Source of the DNA: Anaerolineaceae bacterium | Lineage (GTDB): Bacteria > Chloroflexota > Anaerolineae > 4572-78 | Direction of reading: 5' to 3' | NCBI GenBank assembly: GCA_024762375.1 | Contig: JANTHQ010000014.1 | Location: 1 to 14,856, forward strand | Length of the DNA: 14,856 nt | Shown: positions 6,677 through 12,211 of the stretch, one piece after another | How positions within the stretch are numbered: the first letter of the stretch is position 1 | Layout of the letters: each line of letters opens with the position of its first letter | Translations under genes and position numbers: made by a program | The notes under the pieces: model-generated | Told to the model about the DNA's origin: nothing | Database searches by the model: none | The model's input: only the letters and a program-made list of their open reading frames with translations

Positions 6677-8287
6677 TCAATCCATAGGCGCGTCCTTTCG
6701 TTCCGACTGTCGCGAGCGGGGTGGCGCCATCAATTGGCCGTGTGTCGAAAGCCAGCTCGTGATGGCGGTAATGTCTTCCGGCAACAGCAGCGGGTGCACC
6801 TGAATGACCGTCATCCCTGCCGGAGCCACCTCCAGCGGAATCGTGCTGATAATCAACCGTGCCGAGAAAGTGTTTTCTTCGGTCAGTTCCCGCACCGACA
6901 ATACTTTTTGGATTTTCAAACTGGGTAAACGAGCTTTCAGCCGCGCAACAATTAACTGTGCGGTGGCCATACCACTGGGACAAATGACAATCGCTTCCGC
7001 ATACCGTTTGGGCTGGCAGCGGATAAATGCCGCCCGCAGTAGCAATGTCACATTGTTGATTTCGCTTTCGGGGATGGTGATACCGGTTTGAGCAGTTGTT
7101 TCGGCGACCAATTGCTGCACAATTGTGCGTGTGCCCGCCAAATTGGGGGGCAGATCAACCGCTTGCCCCCGCGATGGTTCCCACACGCCAAACTCCGCCC
7201 GAATGCACGCCGGAATGATGTGCGCCGCGAGGCCGTCGCGCAGCGCCAAATCGGTGCGCAGTTCCGGCTCGCGGAAGGCTTGGCTCGCTTCTTGCATAAA
7301 TGTTTCGATAAACGCACCAAACGGAAAATCGATTTCTTTGTCGGTGGGCCAGTTTTCACTACGGGTTCCGGAAAGCAACTGCACGGCAATGTATGCCTGT
7401 TCAAAAATGTTGGCGGGGTGTTTTTCCGCATTCGCGCCGATTCGCCGCAAGAGATTTTCGGCGGTCTGCCAAACCGGTTGGCGGTGCAGCCAGTCGTCAT
7501 TCACCGCAAATGCTTCCAGCCAAAACCCGCGTCGCAGCCGTTGCTGTTGAACGGCCAATGCGGTTGCCAGCGTCAACACCGACTCATCGGTGAAACGGCC
7601 ACCCAATTCTGCCTCTGCAATGGCAACCCATTCCAAACCTGCCTGCACATTCCATTCTACCGGGTGGATATTCAGCTTTTCCAGCATCGGGCGCAAGAGT
7701 TCAGATTGCAGCCATTTCGATTCGAGCCCGTGCCGGTACGAAATTTTCGAAAGCGGTTTGCCAAACGTGTGGTCGCCCCACAATAATGAAGCAATAGCCT
7801 GCCGCTTCGCAAATTCACTGCCGTCCAACAAAATTCCGTAATTTTGCCGTCGCAACAGTTTTAAAGAGAAAGACTGTGCCCACGTTTCGATGGTATCCAA
7901 ATCGCCCAAAATTGTCGTGCGTGATGTGCCAATCTGCTTTTGCAACCCGTATAAAATCACCGGTTCTGCGGTGCAGAGCAGACTCAGCGCCATCAATTGT
8001 CGCCGTTGTGCGGCGGTTAACACCACTTTTGTCTCTTGCGGCGCGGCGAGTTCCGCCAGCAATTGCCCGCGGCGGTCGGCTTCGCAAGCAATTTCGACAC
8101 CCTTGCCGGGAATTGTGTTCAACATGGCGTCGTGTTGTTCCAGCCAATGACGGACAGCCTTCAAATTGTAATTCACTTGGCGGGGTGTCAAATCCAATTG
8201 CCGCCCGATATCGGCCATAGATTTGGCCTCTGTTTCATCGAGCAGAAAACGGAGTAATCGATTTTGGCGGGTCGTCAGCGATACCAT
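6677..8287 (-). CDS. BglG/LicR/MtlR-family PTS-controlled transcriptional regulator without a IIA domain
   Basis: A 536-residue regulator placed directly before the PTS genes it probably controls. Order of domains: a DeoR/HTH_11-like helix-turn-helix (about 4-60), a second Mga-type HTH (about 95-165), two PTS regulation domains (PRD1 about 205-310, PRD2 about 320-430) and a IIB-Gat-like domain from about 430 with Cys436 in VICPSGMATAQL. Family regulators such as Bacillus MtlR end in a IIA-Mtl-like domain, which this protein lacks. Of the four PRD histidines expected by family pattern I can place only one (H356 in LAAHIIP). The others appear as A243, Q303 and L416. I chose ATG 8287 because AAGGA lies five bases upstream. 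A TTG at 8311 would add eight residues. DNA-binding activator is more likely than RNA antiterminator, because no CAT-type RNA-binding domain is present. Confidence 0.88.
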   Translation of the reverse strand: MVSLTTRQNRLLRFLLDETEAKSMADIGRQLDLTPRQVNYNLKAVRHWLEQHDAMLNTIPGKGVEIACEADRRGQLLAELAAPQETKVVLTAAQRRQLMALSLLCTAEPVILYGLQKQIGTSRTTILGDLDTIETWAQSFSLKLLRRQNYGILLDGSEFAKRQAIASLLWGDHTFGKPLSKISYRHGLESKWLQSELLRPMLEKLNIHPVEWNVQAGLEWVAIAEAELGGRFTDESVLTLATALAVQQQRLRRGFWLEAFAVNDDWLHRQPVWQTAENLLRRIGANAEKHPANIFEQAYIAVQLLSGTRSENWPTDKEIDFPFGAFIETFMQEASQAFREPELRTDLALRDGLAAHIIPACIRAEFGVWEPSRGQAVDLPPNLAGTRTIVQQLVAETTAQTGITIPESEINNVTLLLRAAFIRCQPKRYAEAIVICPSGMATAQLIVARLKARLPSLKIQKVLSVRELTEENTFSARLIISTIPLEVAPAGMTVIQVHPLLLPEDITAITSWLSTHGQLMAPPRSRQSERKDAPMD

Positions 8288-8345
8288 CTCAATCCTTATG
8301 CGGAAAGGCAAAGAGCAGTTCTTTGTCGTTTGTCAAGATGGGCAT

Positions 8346-8376
8346 ATTATACAGCATAAATTGTCAGATGTGTGAA
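8346..8376 (-). promoter_or_regulatory. Promoter of the PTS regulator gene
   Basis: The minus strand carries a perfect TATAAT at 8351-8346. The best upstream match is TTCACA at 8376-8371, with a long 19-base spacer. The predicted start point near 8339 leaves a leader of about 52 bases before ATG 8287. The weak or mis-spaced -35 fits regulated transcription. Confidence 0.55.
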
Positions 8377-8416
8377 CGAATTATTACAACTTTCGACGGG
8401 AAAGTTATGACAATTT
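8358..8416. repeat. Nested inverted repeats at the regulator promoter
   Basis: AAATTGTCA at 8358-8366 is matched perfectly by TGACAATTT at 8408-8416. Allowing one extra T, the match extends to ATAAATTGTCA against TGACAATTTTAT. Inside it lies a second pair, AACTTT (8388-8393) and AAAGTT (8401-8406), with a 7-base spacer. Part of the block (TTGTCAGATGTGTGAACGAA, 8361-8380) loosely resembles the TTGNCACAN4TGTGNCAA box described for Bacillus MtlR. I count about 10 of 14 fixed positions from memory of that consensus. Likely operator DNA for autoregulation. Confidence 0.45.
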
Positions 8417-8432
8417 TATACTTTTCGTGGTT

Positions 8433-8657
8433 TTACGGCGGCGTGATAGCGAAAAATATGGGGTTAAACGCAAAAAAACCGCTCTTTTTGAGCGGTTTTT
8501 TCAGTGCGGGCGAGGAGAGGCGAATCCGGCAAGAGCACTCGCCATGAAAGAAAGTACTGAACGGCACCTTGCCGGGCATAACCATCGCTGCCCCGGCTTT
8601 TGTTACCGATAACGCCACCGAAGCAAACCACGCTGCATGTATCAACGCGCGCGCCAT
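8433..8657 (-). CDS. Doubtful 74-residue ORF after the TetR gene
   Basis: An ATG at 8657 follows the TetR stop by 21 bases, with AAGGA ten bases upstream. The predicted protein starts MARALIHAAWFASVALS, is mildly hydrophobic at first and then Cys/Arg/Ser-rich. I do not recognise it. Its last third is encoded by the intrinsic terminator at 8473-8501, which argues strongly against a functional full-length gene. It may be the remnant of a lost third gene of the acylase-TetR operon, or chance. Confidence 0.2.
   Translation of the reverse strand: MARALIHAAWFASVALSVTKAGAAMVMPGKVPFSTFFHGECSCRIRLSSPALKKPLKKSGFFAFNPIFFAITPP
8473..8501. terminator. Bidirectional intrinsic terminator
   Basis: A 12-base-pair stem, arms 8473-8484 and 8490-8501, has the GC core ACCGCTC/GAGCGGT and a TTTTT loop. 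The stem is flanked by an A run on one side and a T run on the other, so it gives a U tract in both directions. On the minus strand it ends the acylase-TetR operon before the regulator promoter. On the plus strand no gene leads into it, so that direction would only stop antisense transcription. Confidence 0.9.
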
Positions 8658-8678
8658 ATCACGAAAATCCTTAATTCG

Positions 8679-9275
8679 CTACGGGTGCATCAATCCTTTT
8701 AACATCAGCATAACCCCCGCTTGCAGGGTGTTTTCAAATTGAACGGCTTGCGGGTCGGCCAACCACAACAGCATCAACCCTTCATACAAACCGAGCAGCG
8801 CCATCGCGGCATCAGAAGCATTCACCGGTTGAAATTCGCCGCGTTCCACCCCCTGCCGGATGAGCGTCGCCAGCCCGTCACGATATGCCGCACCGATGGC
8901 GCGGACGCTGTTTTGCAATTGCGGGTTGGCGCCGGTCATAGCATACAGTTTGATGCCGGTCGAATACAGCACGGCAATTTGGTCTTCTGCCGCGATAATC
9001 TCCCGAAAAAACGTTTTCAGCCGTGCCGTCGTGGGTGCATCACTGTCTGCCAGTTGCCGCAATCGGTCGAGAATCGGCTCGGCATTGCGCGCCAACAGCG
9101 CAGCGATGATTTCGTCTTTGCTTTTGAAATACCAGTAAACGCCACCCACGCTCAAACCCGCTGTTTGGGCGATGGTTTGCATCGATACATCGTGAAATGA
9201 TTGCCGGGCGAAAACCTGCTGCGCCGCCTGCAAAATTTGGGCTTTGCGTTCTGCGCTGACATCGGGTCGGGGCAT
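8679..9275 (-). CDS. TetR/AcrR-family transcriptional repressor
   Basis: A 198-residue regulator with the usual TetR length. The N-terminal HTH is complete: ILQAAQQVFARQSFHDVSM (14-32), then TIAQTAGLSVGGVYWYFKSK (34-53), the recognition-helix region ending in the YWYF-K-K/D motif. The C-terminal half (LYSTGIKLYAMTG, AMALLGLYEGLMLLWL) is helical and hydrophobic, as expected for a ligand-binding dimer domain. ATG 9275 has TAGGA six bases upstream, and that ribosome site overlaps the acylase stop codon. Only eight bases separate the genes, so they form one operon. The probable target is the palindrome at 11729-11748 over the operon's own start point. The inducer may be a substrate or product of the acylase, which is inference. 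Confidence 0.94.
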   Translation of the reverse strand: MPRPDVSAERKAQILQAAQQVFARQSFHDVSMQTIAQTAGLSVGGVYWYFKSKDEIIAALLARNAEPILDRLRQLADSDAPTTARLKTFFREIIAAEDQIAVLYSTGIKLYAMTGANPQLQNSVRAIGAAYRDGLATLIRQGVERGEFQPVNASDAAMALLGLYEGLMLLWLADPQAVQFENTLQAGVMLMLKGLMHP

Positions 9276-9283
9276 AAATATTC

Positions 9284-11665
9284 CTATGGAACCAGTTTCA
9301 ACGTGTGTACGGCAGCTTTCTCAATCGCCCCCATCGAAAACGGCAGCGGATGGTATTTCACCGCCAGCCATCTTTCAATTTGGTCATCATAATGGGATGT
9401 GAACGGCTGTCCCGACTGCCCGGTGGGGATAATCGAGCGGGAGTTGTCCCAATCGGATAAATCGTTGATGATACGGTAGGCTGGCCCCAACGCCATCGCA
9501 TATTTACTTTCGGGATAGTATGCGCCGCTGTCCACCGTGTTCCAGTTTCCACCGGTGGGATAGGGCCCACGGTTGAAAATGGGCGCCAGCGGTTTGACGC
9601 TGCCCAGCGGGTGGGCGAAGGTCATCGCGTGCAGATTGCCCCACTGCCACTTCGCGGAGTCGGGGGTATCGGTGGCGGCAGACAGTTCCGAAATGCTATC
9701 TGCCAGCGCGGCAGTCAATTTGCCGGCGCGGTCGCCGCCCCACCACGGGTCATCGGGATTATCGAGCAGATTTTGCAGGAACATATACGGGTATCCGGCG
9801 AGCGTCAGATAGGCTTCAGTGGCATCCGCGCCGAGTTGCGGGGTGAGCACCTGCCGCAAAATTTGCCACAGCGCCACTTCGCTGATGGCGGCGGCGGTGC
9901 TGTCGGGCGACATTGTTCCATCCCATGCCGAAAGTGCCTGCTGTGCCGCCTGCTCGGCATCGGTATTCGGCGTGGCTTCGGCAGCGATGGCGGCGGCAAC
10001 CTGCCGGTTCACATCGCTGTGCCAGTTGGCATGCAGCGCTCCGAAATCTTCTGGGGTGAGATTCTGCCCGTTGCGCAAATGCTCGCTGATGAGCGCCACC
10101 CGATATGGCGGCTGGAAATATCGGGACAGAAAATAGGGATAATCTGCGTCCACCGGACGGTTGTTGGCAGACGCGAAAAAGTCGGCTTGGCTGTTCAGCG
10201 CCGATGGCAACTCATCAAATGGAATGTATCCCGTCCATTCGTGGGCGCCATCTTCGCCAGAAACGGGCAGCACGCCAAAACGGTCATTGTTGGCGCGAAT
10301 CGGAACCGCGCCGCTCATCTGATAACCGATATTGCCATCCACATCGGCATACACAAAATTCATCCCCGGCAGTTGCCACAATTTTACCGCCATTCGGAAT
10401 TCATCCCAATTTTGCGCCCGATTGAGGGTTAAAATCGCCTGTGCCAGCGGACGTGGCTGGTCGAGCCCCGTCCAGCGCAACGCCAGAGGGCGGTCGCTGT
10501 CGGGCAGAGCATCAGAAATGAGCGGCCCGTGATGGGTGCTGCGCACCCGCAGCGTCACCGGTTCGCCCTTTTTCACCAAAATCTTTTCTTCGCGGATGGT
10601 CAAATCGCGCCATTCACCCTGAAATTTATATTGCGTGCCGGCATCATTCAACGTTTCGATGAAAATATCCTGCACATCGGGGCGGGCGTTGGTGACACCC
10701 CACGCGATGCGCGCAGTGTGTCCGATTTCCACGCCGGGCAACCCGGGCAACGAACCACCGACGACATCATATGTGCCATCGGTGGTGTGCAACCCGATTT
10801 CGTACCACAGCGAGGGCATACTCAAGCCCTGATGCGGGTCGTTGGCCAGCATCGGCGCGCCGGAGGCGGTGCGGCTGCCGCCCACAACCCACGCGTTGCT
10901 CCCCTGGTCGGGGCGGGCAAGCGGATTCTCGGCTTCCCAGCGGGCACTCATCGCCAGCAGCGACGCGGCAGTATCGGAAAGGCGGGCGGTGCGGTTGGCA
11001 TCGGGAATCACATTGGGGCCGGGATAATCGGGTAGCAGATTGAGTATATTTTCCCACGCCGTGGCTTCTGCCAATTGGCTGACCACCAATTCATCTTTAT
11101 AGTTGCTGCTCAATCCCCACGAAAGCAATTTGGCAAAAACCAGCGAGTCCACCGGCTGCCACGGTTGGGGGTCAATGCCCAGAATTTTGAATTCCAGCGG
11201 CAGTTTAGTGCCTGCTTGTGCCAAATAAGCGTTAACGCCATCCGTGTAGGCTTGGACGCTTGCTTGCGCATCCGCATCGAGGCTGTTCCAATCGGCTTCG
11301 GCAGCTTGGGTCATCCCCAAAATGCGCATAAATTTATCATTGTCCAGCCCTTTATCGCCGATAACCTCACTGAGCGTGCCGTGGGCGGCGCGCCGCGCCG
11401 ATTCCATCGCCCAGAGCCTATCTTGCGCGTGCACAAATCCCTGTGCAAAAAAGAGGTCGTGTGCGTTTTCTGCCACAATGTGCGGAATACCGTCGGCATC
11501 GCGGTACACTGTCACCGGCGCGGAGAGTTCCTCTGCCCGAATTTCACCGCTGAGTTGGGGATTTGCCGGACGGATGACAGCAAAATAACCGACTGCCAGA
11601 ATGAGTACCGGCAGGGCAATGACGATGCCAATGATGATAAATCCGATTTTTTTCAGGCGATGCAT
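9284..11665 (-). CDS. Penicillin acylase-family Ntn hydrolase, membrane-anchored
   Basis: A 793-residue precursor of the penicillin G acylase / acyl-homoserine-lactone acylase (PvdQ, QuiP) superfamily, which hydrolyses amide bonds outside the cytoplasm after self-cleavage. The N-terminus is basic (MHRLKK) followed by a hydrophobic span (about 7-29) with no lipobox or clear signal cleavage site, so a tethered protein is likely. The alpha part carries the PVTVYRDADGIPHI motif (50-63). Cleavage should precede Ser256 in QGSNAWVVGG, the new N-terminal nucleophile. NDPHQ places a His at beta-23, as in PvdQ and glutaryl acylases, and SANNRP (Asn501/502) supplies the oxyanion Asn. ATG 11665 is chosen because AGAGGAGG lies six bases upstream. 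ATG 11683 would add six residues. Whether it acts on quorum signals, beta-lactams or lipopeptides cannot be told. Confidence 0.93.
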   Translation of the reverse strand: MHRLKKIGFIIIGIVIALPVLILAVGYFAVIRPANPQLSGEIRAEELSAPVTVYRDADGIPHIVAENAHDLFFAQGFVHAQDRLWAMESARRAAHGTLSEVIGDKGLDNDKFMRILGMTQAAEADWNSLDADAQASVQAYTDGVNAYLAQAGTKLPLEFKILGIDPQPWQPVDSLVFAKLLSWGLSSNYKDELVVSQLAEATAWENILNLLPDYPGPNVIPDANRTARLSDTAASLLAMSARWEAENPLARPDQGSNAWVVGGSRTASGAPMLANDPHQGLSMPSLWYEIGLHTTDGTYDVVGGSLPGLPGVEIGHTARIAWGVTNARPDVQDIFIETLNDAGTQYKFQGEWRDLTIREEKILVKKGEPVTLRVRSTHHGPLISDALPDSDRPLALRWTGLDQPRPLAQAILTLNRAQNWDEFRMAVKLWQLPGMNFVYADVDGNIGYQMSGAVPIRANNDRFGVLPVSGEDGAHEWTGYIPFDELPSALNSQADFFASANNRPVDADYPYFLSRYFQPPYRVALISEHLRNGQNLTPEDFGALHANWHSDVNRQVAAAIAAEATPNTDAEQAAQQALSAWDGTMSPDSTAAAISEVALWQILRQVLTPQLGADATEAYLTLAGYPYMFLQNLLDNPDDPWWGGDRAGKLTAALADSISELSAATDTPDSAKWQWGNLHAMTFAHPLGSVKPLAPIFNRGPYPTGGNWNTVDSGAYYPESKYAMALGPAYRIINDLSDWDNSRSIIPTGQSGQPFTSHYDDQIERWLAVKYHPLPFSMGAIEKAAVHTLKLVP

Positions 11666-11728
11666 AAAGTGCCTCCTCTGCATTTTATTCGGTGAACAAT
11701 TTCTGCGCGAAAGGGATGGGGGAAAAAT

Positions 11729-11748
11729 AACTGAATTGTCATTCGGTT
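11729..11748. promoter_or_regulatory. Candidate TetR operator over the acylase start point
   Basis: AACTGAAT at 11729-11736 and ATTCGGTT at 11741-11748 form 8-base arms (7 of 8 paired) around a TGTC centre. The site spans the predicted transcription start near 11747, just downstream of a strong promoter. That is the typical position for autorepression by the TetR protein of the same operon. Confidence 0.6.
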
Positions 11749-11753
11749 TAGAA

Positions 11754-11781
11754 ATTATAATGAATTGAGGCGGCTTGTCAA
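11754..11781 (-). promoter_or_regulatory. Sigma-70 type promoter of the acylase-tetR operon
   Basis: On the minus strand a perfect TTGACA (11781-11776) and a perfect TATAAT (11759-11754) are 16 bases apart. The predicted start near 11747 gives an 82-base leader before ATG 11665. This is the best promoter in the window, and such strength usually needs a repressor, consistent with the overlapping palindrome. Confidence 0.85.
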
Positions 11782-12099
11782 GGGGGTATTAACCAGCGTT
11801 TTTGTCAGGTCAAATGTCTCGAAAATCCGGATTGCCGGGCGTACACTTTTTTAAAAGAAAACCGGTGGTGTTTTTTGAAATTCGATATTCCGAAACCCGT
11901 TGGCGATGATTGCTGTGTTTCAGGCGTGAAAGTTAATCACCCATGTTACGCAGTTTCAAGTTTGGTAAAGATTAACATTTCGGAACGCAAAATTCTCCTC
12001 TGCATATTGTTCACGCCTCTATTAAGTGTGACACCCATACCCAAAACACCTGCCAACAATTGAAAACGATATAAAAGCGATACAACCATTCAAAAAACC

Positions 12100-12127
12100 T
12101 TGATATTTACCCCTCTTATGTGATAAA
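12100..12127 (+). promoter_or_regulatory. Weak promoter candidate for the HTH-kinase-STAND gene
   Basis: TTGATA at 12100-12105 is followed 16 bases later by GATAAA (12122-12127). TAAACT at 12124-12129 is an equally weak alternative. Both -10 choices match only 4 of 6 positions. This would place the start about 75 bases before ATG 12212, just ahead of the two inverted repeats. Confidence 0.3.
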
Positions 12128-12130
12128 CTG

Positions 12131-12160
12131 AACTATAGATCCACAAAGAACAATATAGTT
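12131..12160. repeat. 7-base inverted repeat upstream of the HTH-kinase-STAND gene
   Basis: AACTATA (12131-12137) and TATAGTT (12154-12160) are perfect inverse copies 23 bases apart centre to centre, about two helical turns. The position at or just after the predicted start point suits an operator, possibly for the gene's own HTH domain. Confidence 0.4.
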
Positions 12161-12167
12161 TCACCGC

Positions 12168-12211
12168 CAACTGCTCGTGCACTGTTGCCATAGCGTGTAA
12201 AGGAGCAGTTG
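12168..12211 (+). promoter_or_regulatory. 9-base inverted repeat enclosing the ribosome binding site
   Basis: CAACTGCTC (12168-12176) pairs perfectly with GAGCAGTTG (12203-12211), which ends at the base before the ATG. The Shine-Dalgarno AAAGGAG (12199-12205) runs into the 3' arm, so folding in the mRNA would hide part of the ribosome site. The loop is 26 bases. The same palindrome could instead be a DNA operator. Confidence 0.5.

Larger units (their letters stand above)
8288..8678. other. Control segment between the PTS regulator and TetR genes
   Basis: This 391-base stretch holds the regulator leader and promoter, the nested inverted repeats, the bidirectional terminator and the doubtful small ORF, each listed separately. 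I see no other gene, RNA or repeat in it. The half next to the regulator (about 8330-8480) is clearly more AT-rich than the flanking genes. Confidence 0.7.
11785..12211. other. AT-rich intergenic spacer without a convincing gene
   Basis: About 430 bases between the divergent acylase promoter and the kinase-STAND gene. An open frame at 11875-12063 starts with TTG, has no ribosome site and no recognisable sequence, so I do not call it. The left part (11785-12090) shows no clear repeat, RNA or terminator. The right part (12100-12211) holds the promoter candidate and inverted repeats listed separately. Composition is visibly richer in A and T than the genes on both sides. Confidence 0.6.

Noticed and set aside
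11875..12063. Possible 62-residue protein in the intergenic spacer
   Set aside because: TTG start, no ribosome site, no recognisable sequence, and composition like the surrounding non-coding DNA.
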